Source: Candidatus Contendibacter sp. (GTDB lineage Bacteria; Pseudomonadota; Gammaproteobacteria; Competibacterales; Competibacteraceae). Taken from it: 64,000 nt of DNA. The stretch covers positions 62,001 to 126,000 of the forward strand of contig JARSSP010000021.1 of assembly GCA_029624675.1 (NCBI GenBank), read 5' to 3'. The notes beneath the pieces were generated by a model. That model saw only the letters and a program-made list of their open reading frames with translations, searched no databases and was not told the origin of the DNA. The position numbers and the translations under genes were made by a program. Shown here piece after piece: positions 28,520-38,199 of this stretch (positions are counted from its first letter, which is position 1; each line of letters starts with the position of its first letter).

Positions 28520-29977
28520 ATGAGTGACCAAAAGAAACTGACCACCGCCGCCGGCTGTCCCGTCGCCCACAACCAGAACGTGATGACCGCCGGACCGCGC
28601 GGGCCGCAACTATTACAGGACGTCTGGTTCCTGGAAAAGCTCGCCCATTTCGACCGCGAAGTCATCCCCGAACGGCGGATGCACGCGAAAGGCTCCGGCG
28701 CCTACGGCACTTTCACGGTGACCCATGACATCACCCAATACACGCGAGCGAAAATCTTTTCCCAAGTCGGCAAAAAAACCGAGTTGTTCGCCCGCTTCAC
28801 CACCGTGGCCGGCGAGCGCGGCGCCGCCGACGCCGAGCGCGACATTCGCGGTTTCGCGGTGAAGTTCTACACCGAGGAAGGCAACTGGGACATGGTCGGC
28901 AACAACACGCCGGTGTTCTTCCTGCGCGACCCGCTCAAGTTCCCGGACCTCAACCACGCCGTCAAGCGCGACCCGCGCACCAACCTGCGCAGCGCCAAGA
29001 ACAACTGGGATTTCTGGACCTCGCTGCCGGAGGCCCTGCACCAGATCACCATCGTCATGTCGGATCGCGGCATTCCGGCAACTTACCGCCACATGCACGG
29101 CTTCGGCAGCCACACCTTCAGCTTCATCAACGCCAGGAACGAACGCCACTGGGTCAAGTTCCACTTCAAGTCGCACCAGGGCATCAAGAACCTGACCGAC
29201 GCGGAAGCCGAGGCCATCATCGGCAAGGACCGCGAGAGCCACCAGCGCGACTTGTACGACAGCATCGAACGGGGCGATTTCCCGAAATGGACGCTCAAGG
29301 TGCAGATCATGCCGGAAGCCGATGCCGCGAAAGTGCCCTACAACCCCTTCGATCTGACCAAGATCTGGCCGCACCAGGATTATCCGCTGATCGAAGTCGG
29401 CGTGATGGAGTTGAACCACAACCCGGAAAACTTCTTCGCGGAAGTGGAGCAGTCGGCCTTCAATCCGGCCAACGTGGTGCCCGGCATCGGCTTCTCGCCG
29501 GACAAGATGTTGCAGGGACGGTTGTTCTCCTACGGCGACGCGCAACGCTACCGGCTGGGCGTAAACCATAACCTGATTCCTGTCAACGCGCCGCGCTGCC
29601 CGGTCCACAGCTATCACCGAGACGGCCTGATGCGGGTCGACGGCAATCACGGCGGCACGCTGGGCTACGAGCCGAACGACCAGGGCGAATGGGCCGAGCA
29701 GCCGGATTTCGCCGAGCCGCCATTGAGTTTGGAAGGCGCGGCCGACCACTGGAACCACCGCGAGGACGCGGATTACTACTCGCAGCCAGGCGCACTGTTT
29801 CGCCTGATGAATCCGGCTCAACAGCAGGAACTGTTCGATAACACCGCGCGTTCCATGGCGGGCGTGCCGCGCGAGATCCAGATCCGCCATATCGGTCACT
29901 GCCTCAAGGCCGATCCCGCTTACGGCACGGGTATCGCCAAGGCGTTGGGGATCGCTTTGAGCGAGGTTCCCACCTGA
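28520..29977 (+). CDS. katA: Monofunctional haem catalase
   Basis: A 485-residue small-subunit (clade 3) catalase that breaks down hydrogen peroxide. The distal histidine H55 is in [15 protein letters not shown], the asparagine in [10 protein letters not shown], and the proximal haem tyrosine in [14 protein letters not shown] near residue 338. AGGAG is 8 bases before the ATG. There is no signal peptide, so it is cytoplasmic. A hairpin follows the stop. It may be OxyR-controlled, but no operator was identified in the 150-bp divergent upstream region. Confidence 0.97.
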   Translation: MSDQKKLTTAAGCPVAHNQNVMTAGPRGPQLLQDVWFLEKLAHFDREVIPERRMHAKGSGAYGTFTVTHDITQYTRAKIFSQVGKKTELFARFTTVAGERGAADAERDIRGFAVKFYTEEGNWDMVGNNTPVFFLRDPLKFPDLNHAVKRDPRTNLRSAKNNWDFWTSLPEALHQITIVMSDRGIPATYRHMHGFGSHTFSFINARNERHWVKFHFKSHQGIKNLTDAEAEAIIGKDRESHQRDLYDSIERGDFPKWTLKVQIMPEADAAKVPYNPFDLTKIWPHQDYPLIEVGVMELNHNPENFFAEVEQSAFNPANVVPGIGFSPDKMLQGRLFSYGDAQRYRLGVNHNLIPVNAPRCPVHSYHRDGLMRVDGNHGGTLGYEPNDQGEWAEQPDFAEPPLSLEGAADHWNHREDADYYSQPGALFRLMNPAQQQELFDNTARSMAGVPREIQIRHIGHCLKADPAYGTGIAKALGIALSEVPT

Positions 29978-29994
29978 GCGAAACCGCCTCCAGT

Positions 29995-30023
29995 TGCGGC
30001 GATGCCTTTGCGTCATCGCCGCA
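29995..30023 (+). terminator. Hairpin after katA
   Basis: tgcggcgatg (29995-30004) and catcgccgca (30014-30023) form a perfect 10-bp stem with a 9-base loop, 17 bases after the stop. No T-run follows, so termination is only probable. Confidence 0.5.
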
Positions 30024-30143
30024 GTCGGGATGAGCGAATTCCGCTGGCCGACCTTGCAACTCTGGGCTGGCCCATGCGCGTCGCGAGCAAGGGTAGTACC
30101 ATTGGCGCCCTTGACTGGGAGACCGATGGAGGCTTGAAGCAGG

Positions 30144-31526
30144 ATGAAGGCGGCCAGTTTGCCCCCTGAGCGGATGAGCGCCGGCGAACGTCAAGCGGCG
30201 TTCTGGCTGGCGAGCGTCTTTTCGCTGCGGATGTTGGGTCTGTTCATGATCTTGCCGGTGTTCGTCCTGTACGCTGAACACCTGCGCGGCAATACCCCGG
30301 CGCTGGCCGGCTTGGCTATCGGCATCTACGGTTTTAGCCAGGCGCTGTTTCAGATCCCCTTCGGCTTCCTGTCGGACCGCTATGGCCGCAAGCGGATGAT
30401 TTACATCGGCTTGCTGGTCTTCGCCGCGGGCAGCGTCGTCGCGGCGCTGGCCGATTCCATCTGGGGCGTGATTCTCGGCCGCGCCCTGCAAGGGGGTGGC
30501 GCGGTGTCGGCGGCGGTGATGGCGCTGGCCGCCGATCTGACCCGAGAAGAACATCGGATCAAGGTCATGGCGACCATCGGCATCACCATCGGCTTGTCGT
30601 TCGCCGCCTCGATGATTGTGGGGCCGATGCTGAACGGCTGGGTCGGCGTGCCGGGTATCTTCTGGCTGACTGGCCTGTTCGCCCTGCTCGGCATCGCTGT
30701 GGTGCGATTTCGGGTGCCCGATCCGGTATCCAGCCGCGTCCACCGCGACGCCGAACCCGTCGCCTCCCAGTTCGGACGAGTGTTGTTCGACGGTCAGTTG
30801 CTGCGGCTGAATTTCGGCATTTTCATCTTGCACCTGCTGCTGACCGCCACGTTTGTCGCGGTGCCGCTGGCCTTGCGCGCCGCCGGCTTGCCCGGCGATC
30901 AGCACTGGGAGGTTTATTTACCGATATTGGCGTTCTCGATCGCGGCGACGATCCCGCTCGTCGTCGTCGCCGAAAAGTATCGACGGTTGAAACCCATCTT
31001 TCTCGGGGCGATCCTGACGCTGGCGCTAACGGAATTTGGTCTGTTGAATCTGCACGACACCGTGCTGGAAACGAGCGTCCTGCTGTTGGTTTTTTTCGTC
31101 GGCTTCAATCTGCTGGAAGCCACCCTGCCCTCCCTGATCGCCAAAATGGCGCCGCCCGACGCTAAAGGCACCGCGATGGGCGTCTACTCCAGCAGCCAGT
31201 TTCTCGGCGCGTTCGCCGGGGGGGCGCTGGGTGGTTGGCTGCACGGAGCGTTCGGCTTGAAAAGCGTGTTCGTTTTCGCCACCTTCGGGGCGCTGGCGTG
31301 GCTGCTGGTGGCTTGGAGCATGAAAAACCCCCGGTATCTGAGCAGCTATCTCCTAAACGTCGGTGCCCTCGACGAAGTGGAGGCGCGACTGCTGGCCCTG
31401 CGACTGGGCGAGGTCCGGGGGGTGGCGGAAGCGGTGGTGGTCGCCGCCGAGGGTGTGGCCTATCTCAAGGTGGACCGGCACGCGCTGGACGAGGCGGCGC
31501 TGCGGGCGTGCGCGGCGGTGGCCTGA
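30144..31526 (+). CDS. MFS transporter with C-terminal YAM domain (YajR-like)
   Basis: A 460-residue proton-coupled efflux transporter of the major facilitator superfamily. Twelve membrane segments are expected; the motif A loop DRYGRKRMIYIG is between helices 2 and 3, and LGRALQGGGAVSAAVMAL in helix 4 is typical of drug exporters. After helix 12 comes a 70-residue soluble domain (DEVEARLLALRLGEVRGV) with alternating hydrophobic strands, like the ferredoxin-fold YAM domain of E. coli YajR. Substrate unknown. A GGAGG lies 11 bases upstream of the ATG. Confidence 0.88.
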   Translation: MKAASLPPERMSAGERQAAFWLASVFSLRMLGLFMILPVFVLYAEHLRGNTPALAGLAIGIYGFSQALFQIPFGFLSDRYGRKRMIYIGLLVFAAGSVVAALADSIWGVILGRALQGGGAVSAAVMALAADLTREEHRIKVMATIGITIGLSFAASMIVGPMLNGWVGVPGIFWLTGLFALLGIAVVRFRVPDPVSSRVHRDAEPVASQFGRVLFDGQLLRLNFGIFILHLLLTATFVAVPLALRAAGLPGDQHWEVYLPILAFSIAATIPLVVVAEKYRRLKPIFLGAILTLALTEFGLLNLHDTVLETSVLLLVFFVGFNLLEATLPSLIAKMAPPDAKGTAMGVYSSSQFLGAFAGGALGGWLHGAFGLKSVFVFATFGALAWLLVAWSMKNPRYLSSYLLNVGALDEVEARLLALRLGEVRGVAEAVVVAAEGVAYLKVDRHALDEAALRACAAVA

Positions 31527-31740
31527 GCAGGCGAGCACTGTCAGCGGTGGGAAGCAACAGGGGTCGTTACCACTGAGAACCAAGTTATCCATTAAACCGA
31601 CCGTGTTAGCCCCGCTGAAAAATTATGATGCTATACTTGGCTTGAGTTTAAAGGGGGGGATGACGCGATTCCATCGAGCCGCGACTTCCGAACAGGGCCA
31701 AGGCACCTGTGCTGTCATGCCTTAAGCGTGGGGCTTCCTT

Positions 31741-34700
31741 ATGAAATCAAGAAACAGGCTTTTTTCCACGTCTTTTCTCGTATCTTTTCTATTGATCTTC
31801 ATCGGATTTATTCTGTCGGCCTACCCGCAGATCAGTTCGGCGGCGAATGTTGGCGTCCCGAATGTGGTCGGGCAGACCCAAGCAGCCGCCACAACCGCGA
31901 TCACAACAACATGTGGTGACGATGATGACGATCCCCTTACTCCAAACAAATGCTTGAGTGTCACCGTCACCTATGCCTTCAGCGACACCGTTACCGCCGG
32001 TAACGTCATCAGCCAGAACCCAACAGGCGGCGCGAGCGTTCCCCCCACCAGTACCGTCACTATCGTCGTCGCTTACCGACTGACGGTTCCCAATGTGGTT
32101 GGCCAGCCTCAGAACACCGCCACGCTCACCATCAACAATACCTGCGTGGCCGGCAACCCTGCCTTGTGCTTGACGACTGGAACCATTACCCAACAGGCCA
32201 GCGCCACCGTTCCCGCTGGTAGCGTCATCAGTCAAGACCCGGCCGCCGGTTTTGTGACCTCGGCTGGCTCCAAGGTCAACCTGGTCGTTTCCTCGGGTCC
32301 ACCTCTCCTGACCGTTCCGAACGTGGTCGGTAAGACGCAATTTGACGCCGAGACCCTGATTAAGACCACCTGCGTGCCCAACACCACCCAGTGCTTGGTG
32401 GTTGGCACCGTCACCTTCCAAACCAGCGAAACCGTCGCTGCCGGCAGCGTCATCAGTCAGGCTCCTCCCTCTGGCACGCAGGTGGGCGTCGGCACCGCCG
32501 TCAATCTGATCATCTCCTCGGGACGGTCGCCCATCGCGGTTCCCAATGTCATTAGTTTGACCCTGGCGGCCGCCAGATCCGCCATCGAAGGCACGTGTAG
32601 CGTTAATCCGGCCGTCTGCCTCAAGGTCGGCACCGTCACCCTGGCCGCCAGTGATACCGTTCCCGCCGGTAATGTCATCAGCCAAAATCCGGGTGGCGGT
32701 ACCCTGGTCGCCCCCGGCACCGCCGTCAACCTCGTCGTCTCCTCGGGCAAGGAGGCACCGGTCAATCCGCCCTATCCCCCAGGCGCCATCGAGGTTCCGA
32801 ACGTGATCGGGCTGACCCAGGCCGCCGCCACTAATACCATTCGCAGCGTGGGTCTGAGCGTCGGCGCGGTTCTCAAGCAGTACAGCGCCACCGTCCCCGC
32901 TGGCATCGTCCTCGCCCAAAGCCCGGCGGCCGGCGCCAAGGTGGCCGTGGGCACCCCTGTCACCGTGACCGTCTCGCTGGGTCCCGCCGGGGTCGTCAAG
33001 GTTCCCGACGTAAGAGGTTTGCCCGAGGAGGTGGCTAAATCCGTCCTGCAAGACGCTGGGCTCACCATCGGCAGCGTTTTGAGGCAGCCGGATCCCACCA
33101 TGCCAGCCGGCGACGCCATCGGCACCGACCCAGTGGCGGGCACGCAGGTCAAACTCGGTAGCGCCGTCACCCTGATTATTTCCGAAGGCTTCTCCCAGCC
33201 CCAGGAAGTCGCCGTGCCCGGCGAGGTGATCGGCATGACGGTCGAGGACGCACGGGAAAGCCTGTTCGCGGTCGGCCTGTTCCACGTCGGCGCCATCACC
33301 GTGCAACCCCACGACACGATTCCCGCTGGTCGGGTCTCTGGTCTGAGCCCCACCCCCGGCACGCTGGTTGCTTACGGCACCACCATCAATCTGTTCGTGT
33401 CCTCGGGTTCGCAATTGCCGGTCGCGACGCCCAACGTGGTCGGGCAGACCCTGGCTAACGCCACCGCCATCCTCCAAGCGGCCGGCCTGCAACTGGGCTT
33501 CGTGTCCCGCCAGACCAGTAACACGGTCGAGGCGGGTCGCGTCATCAGCCAAAACCCGCTGATGACCGCCCTGGTTCCAGTGGGCTGGAAGATCAACCTC
33601 GTGGTGTCGCTCGGCCCTGTCCCCGATGATCCGGGCGCCCGGCCGACCACCCAGGTTCCGGACGTTGCCGGGCTGTCGCTGGCCGCCGCCACCGCCAAGC
33701 TGATCGGTGCTGGCTTGCAGGTGGGGCTGGTGGCCAACCAACGCAGCCAGGATGTGCCGGTGGGCCAGGTGATCCGGCAAAATCCGCCGCCGGATGTGAC
33801 CTTGCCAGTTAGTAGCAAGGTCAACCTGATCGTTTCCTTCGGGCCGTATGCCTACGGCTTGCTCAGCGGGCCGGCTTACATCACCAACTACGCGGGCGGT
33901 ACGGTGTCGATTATCAATCCCGACATTAACCAAACCGTCGACAATATCCCGACTGGCATCAACAACGCCGGTCCCAGCGGCATCGCGGTCAGCCCGGACG
34001 GCACCCGCCTCTATGTCGCCAATCGCCCCAAGTTTGGCCGGACGAACGGTACGCTAACGGTCATCGACCTGACCGAACGCAAGGTGATCGCCGTCATTCC
34101 GGTCGGTGCCGCGCCGTTGGGTGTCGCCATCAATCCCACGGGCGAGCGAGTGTTCGTGGCCAACGAGGGTAGCTTCAGCCTGTCGGTCATCGACACTAGC
34201 ACCAACCGGCCGTTCATCGATCTGAACGTGCCCAACCTGGCGGCGAATCCCTATCCGCGCGGCGTGGCGGCGCATCCCAACCCGTTGATCCCACTGGTCT
34301 ACGTCACTAACCGCACGGTCAACTCGTTCTCGGACGACGCAGCCAATCCCTACGTGGATCAATGCGACGCGTTGGTGGCGCGGCCGCCGATCAATGTCAA
34401 TCCCGATCAGTGCGTCGGCTCGCTGTCGATCTTCGATGTGGACCTGAAGACCCAGGTCGGCTCGGTCGCGGTTGGCTGGGCGCCGGAAGGCGTGGCGGTC
34501 CATCCCAATGGACAATATGTCTATGTCGCCAATTCCGGTGACCGAACCGTCTCGGTCATGGAAACCGTCTTCAATCGAGTCATCGGCATCATTACCCTGG
34601 ATGAGTTCGGCGGCGCGCCGCAACCACTGGTGCCGCGTGGCGTCGCGGTCAGCCCGGATGGCCAGCGGGTGTATGTCACCGATGGCGCCGGTGATCGGCT

Positions 34701-35238
34701 GTTCGTGATCGACACCACCGCCAATCATGCCGTGGTTGGCATCGTTCAATTGCGGCTGGACGACAACGCCAGAGTCCCCTACGGAGTATCGGTCAGCCCG
34801 GACAACCGGCGGGTCTATGTCGCCAACACCGCCACCAATACGGTGTCGGTGGTGGGTGGCTGGAACGCTCAGGCCAATCAAGTCAACCAGGTCATCGCCG
34901 AAATACCGGTCGGGTTGGGACCGTGGGCCTTCGGGCAGTTCATGGGGCCGTTAGCAACGGTGGCGGCGCCGTCCTTTGATCCGCCGAGCGGTTTCTATCA
35001 GGGCAGCCTGAAGGTGACCATCACCAGCTCGACGGCCGGCGCTTCGATCCGCTACACGATGGATGGCAGCATCCCAACATCGACATCGGGTACGCTACTC
35101 GCCAATGGTCAGTCCATTACCCTGGCTTGCCCCAGCGCCAAGACCAGCATCATTTATAAGCTGAAAGCCATTGCCTTCAAGGAAGGCTGGGCGGATTCGG
35201 AGGTGACGGAGACTGCCTATACGCTCATCGGGCAATAG
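31741..35238 (+). CDS. Secreted PASTA-repeat / YVTN beta-propeller / chitobiase-like protein
   Basis: A 1165-residue exported protein. After a signal peptide (SFLVSFLLIFIGFILSAYP) there are nine PASTA-like repeats to about residue 700, each opening V-P-N-V-[VI]-G and ending in an NLVVSSG-type strand. The first four contain a cysteine pair in place of the usual GL turn (TCVPNTTQC, TCSVNPAVC); the last five do not. Next is a YVTN-type beta-propeller (GIAVSPDGTRLYVAN, GVAINPTGERVFVAN and further blades), then a chitobiase/CHB_HEX_C-type beta-sandwich (ASIRYTMDGSIPT). PASTA domains normally sit outside Ser/Thr kinases or PBPs in Gram-positives; this assembly suggests a surface binding or adhesion role. 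Confidence 0.85.
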   Translation: MKSRNRLFSTSFLVSFLLIFIGFILSAYPQISSAANVGVPNVVGQTQAAATTAITTTCGDDDDDPLTPNKCLSVTVTYAFSDTVTAGNVISQNPTGGASVPPTSTVTIVVAYRLTVPNVVGQPQNTATLTINNTCVAGNPALCLTTGTITQQASATVPAGSVISQDPAAGFVTSAGSKVNLVVSSGPPLLTVPNVVGKTQFDAETLIKTTCVPNTTQCLVVGTVTFQTSETVAAGSVISQAPPSGTQVGVGTAVNLIISSGRSPIAVPNVISLTLAAARSAIEGTCSVNPAVCLKVGTVTLAASDTVPAGNVISQNPGGGTLVAPGTAVNLVVSSGKEAPVNPPYPPGAIEVPNVIGLTQAAATNTIRSVGLSVGAVLKQYSATVPAGIVLAQSPAAGAKVAVGTPVTVTVSLGPAGVVKVPDVRGLPEEVAKSVLQDAGLTIGSVLRQPDPTMPAGDAIGTDPVAGTQVKLGSAVTLIISEGFSQPQEVAVPGEVIGMTVEDARESLFAVGLFHVGAITVQPHDTIPAGRVSGLSPTPGTLVAYGTTINLFVSSGSQLPVATPNVVGQTLANATAILQAAGLQLGFVSRQTSNTVEAGRVISQNPLMTALVPVGWKINLVVSLGPVPDDPGARPTTQVPDVAGLSLAAATAKLIGAGLQVGLVANQRSQDVPVGQVIRQNPPPDVTLPVSSKVNLIVSFGPYAYGLLSGPAYITNYAGGTVSIINPDINQTVDNIPTGINNAGPSGIAVSPDGTRLYVANRPKFGRTNGTLTVIDLTERKVIAVIPVGAAPLGVAINPTGERVFVANEGSFSLSVIDTSTNRPFIDLNVPNLAANPYPRGVAAHPNPLIPLVYVTNRTVNSFSDDAANPYVDQCDALVARPPINVNPDQCVGSLSIFDVDLKTQVGSVAVGWAPEGVAVHPNGQYVYVANSGDRTVSVMETVFNRVIGIITLDEFGGAPQPLVPRGVAVSPDGQRVYVTDGAGDRLFVIDTTANHAVVGIVQLRLDDNARVPYGVSVSPDNRRVYVANTATNTVSVVGGWNAQANQVNQVIAEIPVGLGPWAFGQFMGPLATVAAPSFDPPSGFYQGSLKVTITSSTAGASIRYTMDGSIPTSTSGTLLANGQSITLACPSAKTSIIYKLKAIAFKEGWADSEVTETAYTLIGQ

Positions 35239-35270
35239 CGCATCCCGCGCCATAAGGGTATTTAAATTCT

Positions 35271-35294
35271 GGGCCGCGATTCGCGGCCCTTTTT
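35271..35294 (+). terminator. Rho-independent terminator after the PASTA protein gene
   Basis: gggccgc (35271-35277) and gcggccc (35283-35289) form a GC-rich stem with a 5-base loop, extendable through the loop, followed by five Ts. Confidence 0.93.
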
Positions 35295-35450
35295 GTTGCC
35301 CAACAACATCCTCATTTTTCAATGGTCAATACCTGGCGACAAAGGCTGTCGTTTAGGGTTGATCGACGCCATCGCCAGCGGCTACCCAGCGTCGTTCGTG
35401 GTATGTTATGAAAAGTGGATCGTGCGCTTTCACCTTGCCAGCCCAACGCC

Positions 35451-36074
35451 ATGACTACTGCCCACCCCATCATCCTCGGCATGACCGGCGCGTCCGGAGC
35501 CGATTACGGTCTGCGGCTATTGCAATGTCTACTGGAAACTGGTCATCCGGTGCAACTGCTGCTTTCGAAAGCCGCCCAGATCGTCATCCACATGGAGACC
35601 GAACTGCGATTACCGGGCCGGCCGCGCGACATCCAGCAAACCTTGACCGAACATTACCGCTGTGACCCGAAACAATTGCGGGTTTACGGCCAGGACGAAT
35701 GGACCGCGCCGCCAGCCAGCGGCTCGGCCCTGGCGCGGGCGATGGTGGTCTGTCCCTGCACCACCGGGGCGCTGGCCGCCATCGCCAACGGCAACAGCGA
35801 CAACTTGCTCGAGCGGGCCGCCGACGTGACGCTCAAGGAAAAGCGCAAGCTGATTCTGGCGGTGCGGGAAACTCCGCTCTCGGTGATTCATCTGGAAAAT
35901 ATGCTCAGACTGGCCCGCGCCGGCGCGGTGATCCTGCCGGCCAACCCCGGTTTTTATTACCGGCCCACCACGGTCGCGGAACTGGTGGATTTCATCGTCG
36001 CCCGAATTCTCGACCAGTTGGAAATTCCCCATGCGTTGCTACCGCGCTGGGGCCAGGAACCGGAACCAAGGTGA
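35451..36074 (+). CDS. ubiX: Flavin prenyltransferase UbiX
   Basis: UbiX makes prenylated FMN, the cofactor of the UbiD decarboxylase in ubiquinone synthesis. The 207-residue product has IILGMTGASGADYGLRLL at the FMN site, the serine/lysine region QLLLSKAAQIVIHMET, VVCPCTTGALAAIANG, LKEKRKLILAVRETPLS and the C-terminal ILPANPGFYYRPTTVAELV. The ATG at 35451 is chosen over an upstream in-frame codon because it gives the family N-terminus. It is the first of a close-packed run of genes. Confidence 0.95.
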   Translation: MTTAHPIILGMTGASGADYGLRLLQCLLETGHPVQLLLSKAAQIVIHMETELRLPGRPRDIQQTLTEHYRCDPKQLRVYGQDEWTAPPASGSALARAMVVCPCTTGALAAIANGNSDNLLERAADVTLKEKRKLILAVRETPLSVIHLENMLRLARAGAVILPANPGFYYRPTTVAELVDFIVARILDQLEIPHALLPRWGQEPEPR

Positions 36075-36078
36075 ATCC

Positions 36079-36693
36079 ATGACCGCGACCGCCATGCAGG
36101 AACTGCCGCTGTTCCCGCTCAAGACCGTGCTGTTCCCCGGCGGGATTCTGCCCCTGCGGATTTTCGAAACCCGTTATCTGGACATGGTCAGCCGCTGCAT
36201 GAAGACCGACAGCGGTTTCGGCGTGGTGACCATTCACGAAGGCAACGAGGCCGGCGACCAGCCGGTCAGCATCCACCCGGTCGGCACCCTGGCCCGGATC
36301 GTGGACTTCGACCAGACCGACGATGGGCTGCTCGGCATCACCTGCCTGGGCGTGCAACGCCTGCGGGTGGTCGCTCACCGGATTCAACCCGACCATCTGT
36401 TGCTGGGTCAGGTGTTTGGGTTGCCGGACGATCCGGCGCAACCGCCCCTCCCCAGTCACGAACCGCTGGCGCGCGTCCTGCGCGACCTGCTGGAAGCCAT
36501 GGAAAACGGAGAGCCGAAACGCCACGCCCGATTTCTCGCCCCGGACTGGGAGAACGCCGCGTGGGTCGGCAACCGGCTGGCGGAAATCCTGCCCCTGCCA
36601 TTGCACGTCCGCCAGGCGCTGCTGGAAATGACCGCGCCCTGGGAACGGCTGGATATCCTGCTGGCCCTGTTTCAGGAACAACACACCGCCTGA
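36079..36693 (+). CDS. Lon N-terminal (substrate-binding) domain protein
   Basis: A 204-residue stand-alone protein of the LON substrate-binding domain family (PF02190 type), without ATPase or protease domains. It begins ELPLFPLKTVLFPGGILPL followed by FETRYLDMVSRCMK, and ends in a helical region with LPLPLHVRQALLEM. Such proteins are widespread, with unknown function. The ATG is 4 bases after the ubiX stop, so translation is probably coupled. Confidence 0.9.
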   Translation: MTATAMQELPLFPLKTVLFPGGILPLRIFETRYLDMVSRCMKTDSGFGVVTIHEGNEAGDQPVSIHPVGTLARIVDFDQTDDGLLGITCLGVQRLRVVAHRIQPDHLLLGQVFGLPDDPAQPPLPSHEPLARVLRDLLEAMENGEPKRHARFLAPDWENAAWVGNRLAEILPLPLHVRQALLEMTAPWERLDILLALFQEQHTA

Positions 36694-36701
36694 GAATCGC
36701 C

Positions 36702-37514
36702 ATGACCGCGCCCGTTCATCGCCACCGCTTCGATCCGCGCGCCGCTGGTCACCGCCTGCATGCCGAACGGTTGTCTCCCCCCCACGCCGTCGCCGGCCCC
36801 AACCTGGTGTTTCTGCACGAGGGTCTGGGCAGCATCGGGCAATGGCGCCACTTTCCGGCGGAACTGTGCGCCCGAACCGGCCTGCCGGGGCTGGTGTACG
36901 AGCGCTGGGGCCACGGTCAATCCGCACCGTTGACCGGGCCGCGTCCCGACGACTATCTGGAACGGGAGGCGCGCGACAGCCTGCCGGAAGTGCTGGCGGC
37001 CTGCGGCATCGTCGAGCCATCGATTCTGTTCGGCCACAGCGACGGCGCTTCCATCGCCCTGTTGTTCGCCGCCGCTCACCCAGAACAGGTTCACGCCGTG
37101 ATCAGCGAAGCGGCGCATGTCTTTATCGAAGAAGTCTGTCTGGACGGCATCCGCCAGGCTATCGCCGCCTACGAGCAGGGCCCGGTGCGGGACGGGTTGC
37201 GACGCTATCACGGCGCGCACACCGAAATCCTGTTCCGGGGCTGGTGCGACACCTGGCTGCGCGCCAGCCGCCGCGACTGGAATGTGGAAACGGAATTGTC
37301 TCGCATCGTCTGCCCCACTCTGGTCATCCAGGGTGTGGACGACGAATACGCCACTCGCGCCCAGGTGGACGCCATCGCCGCCGGCGTATCCGGGCCCGCT
37401 GAAATCCTGTGGCTGCCGGCTTGCGGTCATGTGCCCCACCATCAGGCGCGGGAAGCCGTGCTGGATGCCGCCACCTGCTTCATCGGCGGGGTATGCGCTA
37501 ATATGTGCCCATAG
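36702..37514 (+). CDS. Alpha/beta hydrolase
   Basis: A 270-residue alpha/beta-fold hydrolase. The nucleophile S113 is in FGHSDGAS, the acid is likely in QGVDDEYAT, and the histidine in ACGHVPHHQ. The oxyanion region LVFLHEGLGSIGQWRHFP is well preserved. The GLGSIGQWR pattern is seen in hydrolases annotated as BioH- or esterase-like. The start follows the previous stop by 8 bases. Substrate is unknown. Confidence 0.88.
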   Translation: MTAPVHRHRFDPRAAGHRLHAERLSPPHAVAGPNLVFLHEGLGSIGQWRHFPAELCARTGLPGLVYERWGHGQSAPLTGPRPDDYLEREARDSLPEVLAACGIVEPSILFGHSDGASIALLFAAAHPEQVHAVISEAAHVFIEEVCLDGIRQAIAAYEQGPVRDGLRRYHGAHTEILFRGWCDTWLRASRRDWNVETELSRIVCPTLVIQGVDDEYATRAQVDAIAAGVSGPAEILWLPACGHVPHHQAREAVLDAATCFIGGVCANMCP

Positions 37515-37553
37515 ACCTGTCCGAAACCCTCGAACCCAGGCAAGGAAACCGTC

Positions 37554-38153
37554 ATGCCCGAACTCGAACTGACTCCAACCGAACCGGCCCCAACCCAAAC
37601 CAGCCTGCTGCGGCGGCTGTTCCGCCCCAAGGATATTGGTTTCTATCTCATGATCGTGCTGGCCTGGATCGGTGCCGTCTACACGACTTACGACCTGGAC
37701 ACCAGTCGCTGGTACTGGCACTGGCTGATTCCGGCCTTTGGTCTGATCTGCATCCTCACCCAGTGGAACAACGTCGGGCCGACCCTGAAAGCCCGGCTGA
37801 GCCTGGTCGGGCATCAGGTTCTGCACTGGGGCGCGGTGAGCGCGATGGCGGTTCTGCTCTACATGCTGTCCGAGGGCCACAACAACATTTATGATCTGAT
37901 CGATGACCGGCAGGGCAGTTTCATGATGACCTACACCATCGCCCTGAGCACCTTTCTGGCCGGCATTTACTACGACTGGCGACTGTGCGTGGTCGCTGTC
38001 TTCATCATCATGGGCGGGATCGCCAACGTGGCCTTGTCCAACACCGCGCCCCTGCTGATGTGGATGGGCTTCGGAGTTGTCACCGTCTATCTGGTCGGGC
38101 TCTGGATTTATAATCGCTGGCAGGAACGCAAAGCGGCTCGAGTCAGCCCATAA
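37554..38153 (+). CDS. Multi-pass membrane protein of unknown function
   Basis: A 199-residue inner-membrane protein with a short Pro/Thr-rich cytoplasmic N-terminus and about six hydrophobic segments (DIGFYLMIVLAWIGAVYTTY, WLIPAFGLICILTQW, LHWGAVSAMAVLLYML, two between residues 122 and 160, and LLMWMGFGVVTVYLVGLWIY). I do not recognise the family. A ribosome-binding AAGGAAA lies upstream. It is encoded 39 bp after the hydrolase gene and 46 bp before a secreted protein gene. Confidence 0.75.
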   Translation: MPELELTPTEPAPTQTSLLRRLFRPKDIGFYLMIVLAWIGAVYTTYDLDTSRWYWHWLIPAFGLICILTQWNNVGPTLKARLSLVGHQVLHWGAVSAMAVLLYMLSEGHNNIYDLIDDRQGSFMMTYTIALSTFLAGIYYDWRLCVVAVFIIMGGIANVALSNTAPLLMWMGFGVVTVYLVGLWIYNRWQERKAARVSP

Positions 38154-38199
38154 CAGGACTTCTTTTCCGAACCCATCCCACCCTCCAAGGAGGATTTCC

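Noticed and set aside
28613..30016. 467-codon open frame antisense to katA
   Set aside because: katA is unmistakable; the antisense composition (Val/Arg/His-rich) is typical of a shadow frame.
31789..33933. 714-codon open frame antisense to the PASTA gene
   Set aside because: It mirrors the repeat structure of the plus-strand gene, has an odd Gly/Asp/His-rich composition and no family resemblance. It is a shadow of GC-rich repetitive coding DNA.
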